64,000 bases of DNA from Shinella fusca. GTDB lineage: Bacteria; Pseudomonadota; Alphaproteobacteria; Rhizobiales; Rhizobiaceae. Below the pieces are notes generated by a model. It worked only from the letters and a program-made list of their open reading frames with translations. It had not been told where the DNA came from and did no database searches. Shown here piece by piece: positions 1-8,425 of the stretch. The stretch is from positions 114,408 through 178,407 of the forward strand of contig NZ_JACHIK010000010.1 in the NCBI RefSeq assembly GCF_014203155.1, given 5' to 3'. Each line of letters starts with the position of its first letter. Positions within the stretch are counted from its first letter, which is position 1. The translations under genes were made by a program, and so were the position numbers.

Positions 1-593
1 GGGGCGAGCTTGCGCTGGACGAGCGGCTCCAGAAGGCCGGCCTCCTTCTGCGAGAGGGCGACGTTCTCCTCAAGCCGGCGAATGCTCACCAGCGCCTCGT
101 CGAGTTCCTTGCGCCGCTGCAGGTGGCGTTCCTGCAGCACCGAAAGCTTGTTCTGGAAGGCATCGCGCCGCGCCTTGAGAAGCTGGGCCTCGTTCTCGCA
201 GATTTCCGGGCTCGTCTTGGCGACCTCCTGCGGGCAGGTCATCGGCGAGGTCATGTCGCCGGCCTGCTCCACTTCCAGGCGGGCGATCTGCACGCGCAGC
301 GCCCGGGCGCGCGCCTCCAGCTCGCCGAGCGTGGAGGTCGTCGCGGTGTCGTCGAGCCGCACGAGAAGGTCGCCCTTCTTGACGATCTGGCCGAGCTTGA
401 CCGCGATTTCCTGCACCACGCTCGCCTCGCTCGCCTGGATGAGCTGGGTGCGGGAGACCGGCACGACCTTGCCCTGTCCGCGCGCGATCTCGTCCACCTC
501 GGTGAATGCCGCCCAGACGACGAAGCTCACGATCAGCAGGGCGACCGAAACGAGGCTCATGCGAGCCCAGAGGGGAGGGGCGTCCGTCGTCAT
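1..593 (-). CDS. HlyD-family periplasmic adaptor of a type I secretion system (partial, C-terminus outside window)
   Basis: This is the membrane-fusion subunit that would link the inner-membrane ABC exporter to the outer-membrane TolC channel. The first 197 residues are visible. A short cytoplasmic N-terminus is followed by one transmembrane helix (about residues 12-30, rich in V, L and A). A biotinyl-lipoyl-like beta segment follows (GQGKVVPVSRTQLIQASE, then VKLGQIVKKGDLLVRLDD), and then a long coiled-coil region. The ATG at 593 overlaps the stop of the ABC exporter by 4 bases (ATGA), so the two are translationally coupled. The gene runs off the left edge. No secreted RTX substrate is visible in the window. 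The family call is firm; the exported substrate is unknown. Confidence 0.9.
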   Translation of the reverse strand, partial: MTTDAPPLWARMSLVSVALLIVSFVVWAAFTEVDEIARGQGKVVPVSRTQLIQASEASVVQEIAVKLGQIVKKGDLLVRLDDTATTSTLGELEARARALRVQIARLEVEQAGDMTSPMTCPQEVAKTSPEICENEAQLLKARRDAFQNKLSVLQERHLQRRKELDEALVSIRRLEENVALSQKEAGLLEPLVQRKLA

Positions 594-2842
594 GCGGGGC
601 GCCCCGCTTTCTTCTGCAGCTCCTCGATGACCGCGGCCTTGGGCCCGTCCGCGATGACGCGGCCGGCATCGAGGACGATCAGGCGGTCGACGAGTTCGAG
701 CATGCTGTATCGGTGGGTGGAGATGACGATGGTCGTTTCCGGGCCGAAGGCGGTGGCGAGGTTGTTGATCAGCCGGCGCTCCGAGGCGAGGTCCATCGCG
801 CCGGAAGGCTCGTCGAGGAAGATGATCTTCGGCCGGGCAAGAAGCAGCCGGGCGATGGCCACGGCCTGCCGCTGGCCGCCGGAAAGGTTGCCGCCGCGCT
901 CGCCGACCGGCATGTCGTAGCCGCGGGGATGGCGCGAGACGAATTCGTCGACGCCCGTGCGGCGCGCCACCTCGATGATCTCCGCGTCGCTCGCCTCCGG
1001 ATTGCCCATGAGGAGGTTTTCCTTCACGGAGCCGGAGAAGAGGTCGGCGGCCTGCGAGGCCACGGCGACCGCCGTGCGCACCACGGCGGGGTGATACTGG
1101 CGGATGTCGATGCCGTCGATCATCAGGCTGCCGGCGGTCGGCGGATAGAGCGCGCCGAGAAGGCGCCCGATGGTCGTCTTGCCCGAACCGATGCGGCCGA
1201 TGACCCCGACGCGCTCGCCCGGCTGGACGGAGAACGACAGCCCGCTCAGCACCTTCTGGTCCGACCCCGGATAGACGAAATCCACCTGGTGGAAGGCGAA
1301 GCCGCCGCGGTCGATATCGCGGTTGACGAAGCCGGTGGCGCTCGGCAGGTCCTCGGGCATCGACATGATGGAATTGAGGATGCGCAGCGACAGGAGCGCC
1401 TGGCGCAGGCGCGCGAGCGTCATGGCGATCTGCCCCATCGGCGCGACCGCGCGGCCGGACAGCATGACCGCCGCGATGATGGCGCCCGACGACATCTTGC
1501 CCTGCGAGAACGCATAGGCGCCGGCAAGAATGATGACCACGGAAACGAGCTGGGAAACGAACTGCGTCCAGTTGGCCGCCGAGGCGGAAAGCTGCTTGAT
1601 CTCCTCCGAGGTGAGGGCCGCCTTCTTGGAGAGCTCGTGCCACTTGCGCAGGAGATGGCGCTCGGCCTTCAGCGACTTGACCGTCTCGATGGTCGAGATC
1701 GTCTCGACCAGCAGCGATTGCTTCATGGACGATTCGTTCGTCGCCGCCGCGACCCGCCGGCCGATCCGGTGCTGCGCGATGAGGCCGATCGTCAGCGCCA
1801 GAAGGAAGGCGCAGGTCGGAACGATGACGATCCAGCCCGCCACGAGGTAGATGACGATCAGGAAGACGAAGACGAAGACCGTGTCGATGAGCACGCTGAT
1901 CGTGTTGGAGGTGAAGAACTCGCGGACGAACTCGTACTGCGTGATGCGGCTGGCATATTCGCCGGTCTGCATCGGCCGCGACGACATGCTCGCGTTGAGG
2001 ACCTTTTCGAAGAGCAGGTAGGACAGCTTGAGGTCGGCGCGCCGGCCGGCATAGTCGATCAGCGCGGCGCGCGCGGTCTTCAGCACGAGGTCGAAGACCA
2101 CGGCGCCCGAGACGCCGAGCGCCAGCACCCAGAGCGTCGCCTTGGCGTCGTTCGGCAGGATGCGGTCGTAGACGTTCATGGTGAAGAGCGGCGAGGTCAG
2201 CGCCAGCAGGTTGATGAAGAGCGCCGCGACCGCGACCTGCGCATAGGAGCGCCAGAACGGCACGAGCGCGCTCACCAGCCAGTGCTGGCGGACGATGGCG
2301 CCGTCCATGCCCTCGACGGCGGACTTCATCGTGTCCGCGCTGACGGCGCTGAAGGCGAGCACCATCCGGATATCGTCCCTGGCCGGCAGGCGGCCCTGCA
2401 ACTGGCTGCGCATCGCCTCGATATAGGACGAGCCGCCGCCATGGAGCTCAAGCAGCGTGACGGCGGAGCCGTCGTTGAGGAGGACGACGGCGGGAAGATC
2501 GAAATTGCCGGCGGCAAGGTCGCGCCAGCCGAAGCTGCGTACGTCGAGGCCGATCCTGTCGCTCAGGCGCTGCACGTCCTCGAAGGACGGGGACGCTTCG
2601 TCGAAGGGCACGCCGGAAAAGAGGACGACATCAGACCCGGGCCGGCCGAGAAAGACGGCGACCCGCTGGAAGGCTGTTCTGAAGGCTTCTCCACCGGCCG
2701 AGGCCGGCTGGCGGATGGATTGCGCGATGCCGGCCGCTTCGGGGACCGACGTCATGGGCATTGCCCGCAGCGAAGCGATGGCCCGGCGCTTTTCGCAAAA
2801 AGCGTCGATGCGCTCCGGCTCACGCCAATCGGGTCGCGGCAA
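590..2842 (-). CDS. Type I secretion ABC exporter, permease/ATPase (LapB/LssB-like)
   Basis: A 750-residue fused exporter. It has an N-terminal C39-peptidase-like domain (about 50-170) without the catalytic cysteine context, six membrane segments (about 190-460), and a C-terminal ATPase. The ATPase shows Walker A GRIGSGKTT, signature LSGGQRQ and Walker B IIFLDEPSGAMD. The degenerate N-terminal domain and the SGAMD motif are typical of the LapB/LssB exporters of large RTX adhesins, so a big calcium-binding surface protein is a plausible cargo; that is inference. The frame opens with TTG at 2842, 24 bases after the tolC stop. ATGs at 2761 or 2755 are alternative starts with no better ribosome site. 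It is the middle gene of a tolC-ABC-hlyD operon. Confidence 0.9.
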   Translation of the reverse strand: MPRPDWREPERIDAFCEKRRAIASLRAMPMTSVPEAAGIAQSIRQPASAGGEAFRTAFQRVAVFLGRPGSDVVLFSGVPFDEASPSFEDVQRLSDRIGLDVRSFGWRDLAAGNFDLPAVVLLNDGSAVTLLELHGGGSSYIEAMRSQLQGRLPARDDIRMVLAFSAVSADTMKSAVEGMDGAIVRQHWLVSALVPFWRSYAQVAVAALFINLLALTSPLFTMNVYDRILPNDAKATLWVLALGVSGAVVFDLVLKTARAALIDYAGRRADLKLSYLLFEKVLNASMSSRPMQTGEYASRITQYEFVREFFTSNTISVLIDTVFVFVFLIVIYLVAGWIVIVPTCAFLLALTIGLIAQHRIGRRVAAATNESSMKQSLLVETISTIETVKSLKAERHLLRKWHELSKKAALTSEEIKQLSASAANWTQFVSQLVSVVIILAGAYAFSQGKMSSGAIIAAVMLSGRAVAPMGQIAMTLARLRQALLSLRILNSIMSMPEDLPSATGFVNRDIDRGGFAFHQVDFVYPGSDQKVLSGLSFSVQPGERVGVIGRIGSGKTTIGRLLGALYPPTAGSLMIDGIDIRQYHPAVVRTAVAVASQAADLFSGSVKENLLMGNPEASDAEIIEVARRTGVDEFVSRHPRGYDMPVGERGGNLSGGQRQAVAIARLLLARPKIIFLDEPSGAMDLASERRLINNLATAFGPETTIVISTHRYSMLELVDRLIVLDAGRVIADGPKAAVIEELQKKAGRPA

Positions 2843-2866
2843 GGCATGCGTGCTGCTTTCGGCTCG

Positions 2867-4300
2867 TCACTTCATGGTCGCCAGGAGGTCGAGGGGCAGG
2901 TCGTTGACCTGCCTCGACGGCATGCGGCGATAGGTTTCGGCCGGCGCGGTTTCCGGAACGTGGAATTCCTCGCGCGCATAGGCCTCGGACTGCTTGGCCG
3001 CGGCAAGGTTCATGCTGGAAAGCAGCATGCCGCTGGCGGCAAGGATGCGGTATTCGGCAAAGCGCGCGGCATATTGCGCCGTCTTCGACAGCACGTTGAC
3101 GGTGTAGCGCGAGTTCTGCGCGCCGAGCACGTCGAGCAGCGAGCGCCGGCCGACGGAAAGCTGCTCGCGGTAGGATTCCACCAGGTTGCCGTTCGCCTGC
3201 GCCTGCTGCCTGAGCGTTGCGGCCAGTTCCGTCTGGCGGATGCGGCGATCCCAGGAGATACGCACCGCTTCCTCCACTTCACGGAAGCTCTGGTGCAGCA
3301 CGAGGCGCTGCTCGCTGGCGCGCCGGATCTGCTCCTGCTCGTTGGCGATGTCGATGCCGCCGCGGTAGAGGTTCCACTTGGCCACGACACGGGCCTGCAG
3401 GCTCGACGTGCGACCGTCGGCACCGTCGATGTCCATGCCGGTGCGCGCGCGCCCTTCCAGGTAGATCTCCGGGAAGAGGTTGGAGCGCGAGGCCTTCACC
3501 ATCGCGTCGGCCGCGTCGATATCGGCATTGGCGACCTTGATGCGCGGATTGTTGGCCCGCGCCATGCCGATCGCCTCGTCGAGCGATTTGGGAAGGAAGG
3601 AGGCCATGGACGGCGGCATGGAGGCATTGCTGAACGGCTTGCCGACGAGGCGCAGGAAGCGCGTCTTGGCCCCTTCGAGCTCCTCTTCGGCTTCCTTCGT
3701 GCGGGCCTTGGCGGCCAGGAGCCGCTCCTGTGCCTGCTGGCGGTCGGCGTCGGTCAGCGTGCCGCCGGAGATGAGCGCGCCGATGTCGCCGAGCATCTGC
3801 TGGTGGACGGCCATGTTGCGGCGCGATTCCTGGACGATCTCGCCCTGCAGCATGATTTCGAGATATTCGCGCACGACCTGGAGGCCGATGGTCTCGGAGC
3901 GCTCGAGCACGCGGAACGAGGCGCTGTCGACGCGGGCGGCCTGGCGCTCCAGCTCGGCCCGGCGCGCGCCGCCGTCGAAGAGCTTCTGCGTCACGGAAAG
4001 GCCGACATCGGCGGGATAGAGCGGGTCGTCGTCAAGCCCGCCAAGGCGCCGCGAGGCACTGTCGAGCCGTTCGATGCCGACCCCGCTTTCGAGGTCGATG
4101 CTGGGAAGGTAAAGGCCGCGCGCCTGGCGCAGCTCGAATTCGGTGGCCTCGCGGTTCTCGTTGGCCTGTCCGATCTCGGGATTGGACTCAAGCGTGACCG
4201 CCATCGCTTCTTTCAGCGTGAGGGCATTCGCGTTGACCGGCGAAAACGCCACCCCAACCAGCAGAGCTGCCGAAACGGCGCCCAGTAACGACTTATGCAT
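2867..4300 (-). CDS. TolC-family outer membrane channel protein of the type I system
   Basis: A 477-residue outer-membrane efflux protein. It begins with a signal peptide (MHKSLLGAVSAALLVGVAFS, cleavage near NANA) and continues with the two repeated TolC halves, including the typical LTLKEAMAVTLESNPEI entry and long coiled coils. The start at 4300 was chosen over the in-frame extension to 4384 because the signal peptide begins there. It is first in the operon with the ABC exporter and adaptor, so the locus encodes a complete tripartite exporter. About 170 bases lie between it and the next upstream gene and should carry its promoter; I could not define the -35/-10 boxes convincingly. Confidence 0.92.
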   Translation of the reverse strand: MHKSLLGAVSAALLVGVAFSPVNANALTLKEAMAVTLESNPEIGQANENREATEFELRQARGLYLPSIDLESGVGIERLDSASRRLGGLDDDPLYPADVGLSVTQKLFDGGARRAELERQAARVDSASFRVLERSETIGLQVVREYLEIMLQGEIVQESRRNMAVHQQMLGDIGALISGGTLTDADRQQAQERLLAAKARTKEAEEELEGAKTRFLRLVGKPFSNASMPPSMASFLPKSLDEAIGMARANNPRIKVANADIDAADAMVKASRSNLFPEIYLEGRARTGMDIDGADGRTSSLQARVVAKWNLYRGGIDIANEQEQIRRASEQRLVLHQSFREVEEAVRISWDRRIRQTELAATLRQQAQANGNLVESYREQLSVGRRSLLDVLGAQNSRYTVNVLSKTAQYAARFAEYRILAASGMLLSSMNLAAAKQSEAYAREEFHVPETAPAETYRRMPSRQVNDLPLDLLATMK

Positions 4301-4468
4301 GCCCCCAACCCCATTACATATGCCAGACGTGCAAAGCCGGCATCCAGATTCTCTTAACTTCATCTTAGGCATGCCCAAAGGCAAGCGGCAATCGGTCCCC
4401 GCACGAGCATCAGAACAATGCGATATTATCTACAACCTTGTGGCGATTCTGCCACATTTTCCCGCGTA

Positions 4469-5101
4469 TTACCGCACGACGACAAGGCTTCCGACATCCA
4501 CTTTATCGAACAGTTCGACCACATCGTCGTTGGCCATCCGGATGCAACCCGAGGATACGGCCTTGCCGAGTGTCCACGGTTCGTTGGTTCCATGGATGCG
4601 GTAGAGGGTATCGCCGAGGTAGATCGCCCGGGCCCCGAGGGGATTTTCGGGGCCGCCCTCCATCGATGCCGGCAATATCCGCCCCTTCGCCGCCTCCCGG
4701 CTCACCATCTCGGCCGGCGGCGTCCAGACGGGCCATTCCGCCTTGCGGCTGATCCTCTCGCGCCCTTTCCAGGCGAAGCCCTCGCGGCCGACGCCGATCA
4801 CGTATTCGCGCGCGGTGCCGTTCCCGTTGACGTAGAAGAGACGCCGCTTCTGCGTATCGACGATAACGGTGCCGGCCTTGAATTCCCCGGCATAGGCGAC
4901 GTTCCGCGCTGCGATCGGCGCGGCGTTCAGGCGCCCGGCGAGCCTGGCGTTGTCGATGCGCCGCACGACCCATTTGCCGGCCCTCGCGTCGAACTGGCGG
5001 ACCGTCTGTTCCGCTGGGGCGGGAAAGGCGAGCAGCAGGGCCGGCAGGGCGGAAAGGATCGCAAGGCGACCGGGCGAAAGACGAGACCGAAACGCCGGCA
5101 T
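4469..5101 (-). CDS. L,D-transpeptidase (YkuD domain), secreted
   Basis: A 210-residue cell-wall enzyme predicted to make 3-3 peptidoglycan cross-links or attach proteins to peptidoglycan. The N-terminus is a Sec signal peptide (MPAFRSRLSPGRLAILSALPALL, ending at PAPA). The C-terminal YkuD domain carries the catalytic block HGTNEPWTLGKAVSSGCIRM, with catalytic His and Cys. The long in-frame upstream extension (to 5809) runs antisense through another gene and was rejected. A TGTGGC/GCCACA hairpin followed by TTTT on the plus strand (4439-4460) lies just past the stop. A close relative, a Tat lipoprotein, sits at 61394-62101 and shares the WPxWTPPxEM segment. Confidence 0.9.
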   Translation of the reverse strand: MPAFRSRLSPGRLAILSALPALLLAFPAPAEQTVRQFDARAGKWVVRRIDNARLAGRLNAAPIAARNVAYAGEFKAGTVIVDTQKRRLFYVNGNGTAREYVIGVGREGFAWKGRERISRKAEWPVWTPPAEMVSREAAKGRILPASMEGGPENPLGARAIYLGDTLYRIHGTNEPWTLGKAVSSGCIRMANDDVVELFDKVDVGSLVVVR

Positions 5102-5233
5102 GGAAGGGCTCTCCGTTGAACTGGCCCGATTTATATCGCTTATTGCTAGAATTCGACAGGTATCGGAAACCGCGGTTTTACCCCCCTGCCTTATAGCTCT
5201 CGCCAATACAGGGACATCGGAGAGAGACGGACG

Positions 5234-6019
5234 ATGGGCATGCGAGATCTGCAGGAAACCTTTTCCCCGCGAGGAACCACGGCCACATGGCTGGCCGGCG
5301 GCGGCGCGGCCGCGCTCGGGCTGGGGCTTGCCGTCTCCGCCATCGCCAATGCGGTTTCGCCCACGGCATCCGTGACGGGCAGCACCATCCTTGCCGGCGT
5401 TGCGGCCCTCGTCGTCGCGCTGCCGCTCCTTTACGTCTGCAGCCGCATGGCGAACCGGGTCGAGCTCCTGCGCCGGGAAGTCCAGCGCCTCGGCCAGCGC
5501 GACGGGCTGACGGCCTGCCTCAACGAGCCCACCTTCTCGGCGCTCGTCGAGACCTATGCCGGCCGCCGCACCGTCGAGGACGGCGCCACTCGCGGCACCA
5601 TCCTCCTCATCCATCTCGACGATATCCCGGTGGTCAACGACCGCTTCGGCTATAGCTGGGGCAACGAGGCGCTTGCCCGGGTGGCCGGGGCGATCCGCGG
5701 CACCGTCCGCCAGGGCGATATCGTCGGCCGCATCTCCGGCAACCAGTTCGGCGTCTTCCTGCCGGGCGCGGGAGAGGCGGATGCCAGGGGCGTCGCCAAC
5801 CGCATCCACGACAATGTCACCGGCCTCGATTTCTTCCCGGCCGGCGTGCGCTATCCCCTGTCGATCCGGGCCGGCGCGGTGATCCTCGCCGACCAGGCGA
5901 AGTTCGACGACCTCCTGAAGACGGCTGCAGACACGCTTGAAACGACCCGCGGCGAGGACTGGATCCGCTACGCCTCGATGGGCGGCTGGCCGCAGGAAGG
6001 CGCGGCGAAGCTCCAGTAG
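5234..6019 (+). CDS. Membrane-anchored degenerate GGDEF protein with intact I-site
   Basis: A 261-residue protein with two hydrophobic segments (about 18-42 and 50-70) and one GGDEF-fold domain (about 88-245). The signature is SGNQF (168-172) instead of GGDEF, so diguanylate cyclase activity is unlikely. The product-binding I-site RxxD is present as RQGD (159-162), at the normal five-residue distance from the signature. That pattern fits a c-di-GMP receptor rather than an enzyme. A good ribosome site (GGAGAGAGACGG) precedes the ATG. The convergent neighbour is a GGDEF protein with the opposite defect. The fold is certain; the receptor role is inferred. Confidence 0.85.
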   Translation: MGMRDLQETFSPRGTTATWLAGGGAAALGLGLAVSAIANAVSPTASVTGSTILAGVAALVVALPLLYVCSRMANRVELLRREVQRLGQRDGLTACLNEPTFSALVETYAGRRTVEDGATRGTILLIHLDDIPVVNDRFGYSWGNEALARVAGAIRGTVRQGDIVGRISGNQFGVFLPGAGEADARGVANRIHDNVTGLDFFPAGVRYPLSIRAGAVILADQAKFDDLLKTAADTLETTRGEDWIRYASMGGWPQEGAAKLQ

Positions 6020-6049
6020 CCCGCCTCAACTCCCGACATTGGACCATAT

Positions 6050-6079
6050 GCGGCCGGGCTGGATATCCGCCCCGGCCGC
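6050..6079. terminator. GC-rich hairpin between convergent GGDEF genes
   Basis: Perfect 9-base arms GCGGCCGGG (6050-6058) and CCCGGCCGC (6071-6079) with a 12-base loop, in the 67-base gap between two convergent genes. There is no T-run on either side, so it would act as a 3'-end stabiliser or weak bidirectional terminator. Confidence 0.4.
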
Positions 6080-6086
6080 AGCGCCG

Positions 6087-7142
6087 TCAGGCGGATCGCT
6101 GGAACGTGTCGCCGCCGGCGGCCTTGGCGGCGTAGAGCGCGAGGTCCGCCCGCATGAAGAGGGCGTCCGGCGTCTCCTCTCCGGCAAAGGCGATGCCGAG
6201 GGAGGCGCTGATGGTGAAGACTCGCCCCGAGCAGGTCATCGGCGCCCTTGCCGCCTCGACCACGCGCTGCGCGCTGCGCTCGACCGTCCGCAGGTCCGCG
6301 GAGGGGCCGAAGAGCACCGCGAACTCGTCGCCGCCGATCCGGGCGATCAGGTCGGCCGAGGCGCAGGTCGCCGAAAGCCGGCGGGTGAACTCGATCAGGC
6401 ATTCGTCGCCGAAGGCGTGGCCGAGCGTATCGTTGATCTCCTTGAACCCGTCGAGGTCGATGAGCATCAGCGCGCCGCCCGTCTCGCAGAGGTCGGCGAG
6501 CCGCACCTGGAACTGCGTGCGGTTGGCAAGGCCCGTCATCACGTCGTGTTCGGCAAGCTGGCGCATGTGCTCGAACACCGTCCGTTCCTCGGTGATGTCC
6601 TGCTTGACGCCGAAAAGGCGGACCGGCTCGCCGTTCCGCCGCTCGACGGTGGCGGATATCCGGATCCAGCGCGTGCCGAATTCGGCGCTGTGGATTTCGG
6701 CATCGAGCCGGAAGCCGGCCCCGGCCGCGATGGCGCCGCCCCGCACCTTCTGCAGGCGGGCGAGCGATTCCTCCGAATAGCTTTTCAGGATGTCGCTGCG
6801 CACGAGGCCGTGGCTGTGCCGGACGCCGAAGATGTCGTAGGTCCCGCCGCTCCAGGTAAGCCGCTCGCCGGGCAGCTCGCATTGCCACATGCCCATGCGG
6901 GCGGCCGCGGAGGCGCGCTCGAAGATGTCGACGCCGGCAAGCGCCGCCTCGGCCCGGCGCAGGAGTGCTGCCTGATGCTCGACCTGCCGCTGCAATTGGT
7001 CGATGGCCTTCGTGTCGGACGGGCCCGTGAGGGCGGCGCGCAGGCGGCCCAGCAGGGAATAGAGCGTGGATTGCGGCGCCGAAGCCAGATCGCAAACGGG
7101 CTGGAGAACGTCCCGTTCCGCGTCTTCTGCTGGGTTTCCCAT
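6087..7142 (-). CDS. PAS-GGDEF diguanylate cyclase
   Basis: Predicted to make c-di-GMP from two GTP in response to a PAS-sensed cue. From the ATG at 7142 it is 351 residues; an in-frame TTG at 7178 would add 12. An N-terminal coiled region (about 35-75) precedes a PAS domain (about 80-190, with a PAC-like GTRWIRISATVERRNGEPVRLFGVKQDITEE stretch split over two strands). The GGDEF domain follows with an intact catalytic signature (GGDEF) and the DLDGFKEINDTLGH nucleotide segment. The inhibitory I-site, expected five residues before GGDEF, reads ASAD: the arginine of RxxD is replaced by alanine, so product inhibition at that site should be lost. No membrane segment is seen. It is convergent with the degenerate GGDEF gene. 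Confidence 0.9.
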   Translation of the reverse strand: MGNPAEDAERDVLQPVCDLASAPQSTLYSLLGRLRAALTGPSDTKAIDQLQRQVEHQAALLRRAEAALAGVDIFERASAAARMGMWQCELPGERLTWSGGTYDIFGVRHSHGLVRSDILKSYSEESLARLQKVRGGAIAAGAGFRLDAEIHSAEFGTRWIRISATVERRNGEPVRLFGVKQDITEERTVFEHMRQLAEHDVMTGLANRTQFQVRLADLCETGGALMLIDLDGFKEINDTLGHAFGDECLIEFTRRLSATCASADLIARIGGDEFAVLFGPSADLRTVERSAQRVVEAARAPMTCSGRVFTISASLGIAFAGEETPDALFMRADLALYAAKAAGGDTFQRSA

Positions 7143-7227
7143 ATTCGCCACCGACGTGCTGAGGCTTCCTTTTGTCAATTCCTATCGTGAAATCGTTAAC
7201 CGCCGGTGAGAAGCGGCCGGCCTCCGC

Positions 7228-7926
7228 CTAGAGAAAGAGGTGGACGATGAGGGAGGTGAGGACGGCGTTGAGCCCCATCGCGATGCCGGAGAAGAGCCCC
7301 GCCACCGGATCGACGGAATAGGCGCGCGCCGTGCCGATGCCGTGCGAGGCAAGGCCGGCGGCAAAGCCGCGGGCGCTGTAGTCCCTGATGCGCATGGCGT
7401 TCATCATCGGCGTGACGACGATGGCCCCGCAGATGCCGGTGAGGACGACGACCGCCGCCGTCAGCGCCGGATCGCCGTCAAGGCCCGAGGAGATGGCCAT
7501 GGCGACGGCCGCCGTGGTGGATTTCGGCGCGAGCGAGGCGACGACCGAGGGCGAGAAGCCGAAGAGGTGGCTGAGGAAGACGGTGGAGCCGACGGCTGCA
7601 AGGCTGCCGGCGATAAGCGCGGCGAGCATCGGCAGGAGGTTGGTCTTCACCAGCGCGAGCTTCTCGTAAAGCGGAATGCCGAGCGCGACGGTCGCCGGCC
7701 CCAGCAGGAAATGGATGAACTGCGCGCCCTCGAAATAGGTGCCGTACTGGACGCCGGAAAGAAGAAGCACCGCGGCGATGGCGGCGATCGACAGCATGAT
7801 CGGGTTGAGCAGCGGATTGCCGGGACTGAGCGCGGCGATGCGCGTGGCGGCGAGCCACACGACCAGCGTGCCGGCGAGCCAGAGGAGGGGCGAGGTGGCG
7901 AGATAGACCCAGAGACCGCTATTCAT
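7228..7926 (-). CDS. lrgB: LrgB-family membrane protein
   Basis: A 232-residue polytopic membrane protein of the CidB/LrgB family, whose members are linked to control of murein hydrolase activity and to export or uptake of small metabolites such as glycolate or pyruvate. The family signature PKSTTAAVAMAISSGLDGDPALTAA is clear when read across the middle. Several hydrophobic helices cover most of the length. It overlaps the preceding lrgA by 8 bases, so the two are co-translated. The substrate cannot be told from the sequence. Confidence 0.9.
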   Translation of the reverse strand: MNSGLWVYLATSPLLWLAGTLVVWLAATRIAALSPGNPLLNPIMLSIAAIAAVLLLSGVQYGTYFEGAQFIHFLLGPATVALGIPLYEKLALVKTNLLPMLAALIAGSLAAVGSTVFLSHLFGFSPSVVASLAPKSTTAAVAMAISSGLDGDPALTAAVVVLTGICGAIVVTPMMNAMRIRDYSARGFAAGLASHGIGTARAYSVDPVAGLFSGIAMGLNAVLTSLIVHLFL

Positions 7927-8293
7927 CGACAGAACCTCCGGTCAGCCGTTTGACGAGGAGGAAGGCCCAGACCGTCACCGCCAGCGTGATCACCGTCGAC
8001 AGGACGATGATGGCAAGAAGCGCCAGGCCCCGGTCGCGGATGAGGTCGAAGTGCTGGATGATGCCGACGCCGGCCGGCACGAAGAGGATGCCGAGATTGG
8101 CAAGGATCGCCCGCGAGGTTTCGAGGGTCTGCCGGTGGGCCGGCTGCAGCGGCGCCACGCCGCCGGTCGCCACGAGCGCCACGGCCACCATCGCCATGCC
8201 GATGACCGGCCCGGGCACGAAGCCGCCGAGGAAATAGGCGGCGGTTTCGCCGATCAACTGAAAGACGAGAAGGATGGTGATTCCAACGAGCAT
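7919..8293 (-). CDS. lrgA: LrgA/CidA-family holin-like protein
   Basis: A 124-residue membrane protein with four hydrophobic segments and the family pattern FVPGPVIGMAM followed by LGILFVPAGVGII. It is the small partner of LrgB, encoded directly upstream and overlapping it. The start at 8293 (MLVGITILL) was preferred to an in-frame extension to 8356, which adds a charged segment atypical of the family. CidA/LrgA proteins are described as holin-like; in Gram-negative bacteria their role is less settled. Confidence 0.88.
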   Translation of the reverse strand: MLVGITILLVFQLIGETAAYFLGGFVPGPVIGMAMVAVALVATGGVAPLQPAHRQTLETSRAILANLGILFVPAGVGIIQHFDLIRDRGLALLAIIVLSTVITLAVTVWAFLLVKRLTGGSVDE

Positions 8294-8369
8294 CCGCACC
8301 TCCGTGGCTGGGCCGCTCACTATGCCTTTTTTCACGGAAAGCGGGAGAGGGAACATGAGCCTGTGGAAA

Positions 8370-8396
8370 GGCCCCGGCTGCGACGCATCCGGGGCC
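8370..8396 (-). terminator. Hairpin after the NCS1 permease gene
   Basis: Perfect 8-base arms GGCCCCGG (8370-8377) and CCGGGGCC (8389-8396). On the minus strand the stem is followed by TTTCC. It lies 30 bases beyond the permease stop and before lrgA. The T-run is short, so termination strength is uncertain. Confidence 0.5.
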
Positions 8397-8425
8397 TCGG
8401 TTGTCGGCGGTTGCCGTGCGGCCGG

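Noticed and set aside
506..4288. 1260-codon open frame on the plus strand
   Set aside because: It is antisense to the type I secretion genes, which carry intact motifs. The product is Arg/Glu/His/Asp-rich low-complexity sequence typical of reverse frames in GC-rich DNA.
4439..4460. TGTGGC/GCCACA hairpin with TTTT as a terminator
   Set aside because: The T-run is on the plus strand where no gene ends; on the strand of the flanking genes it lacks a T-run, so it was not listed as a terminator.
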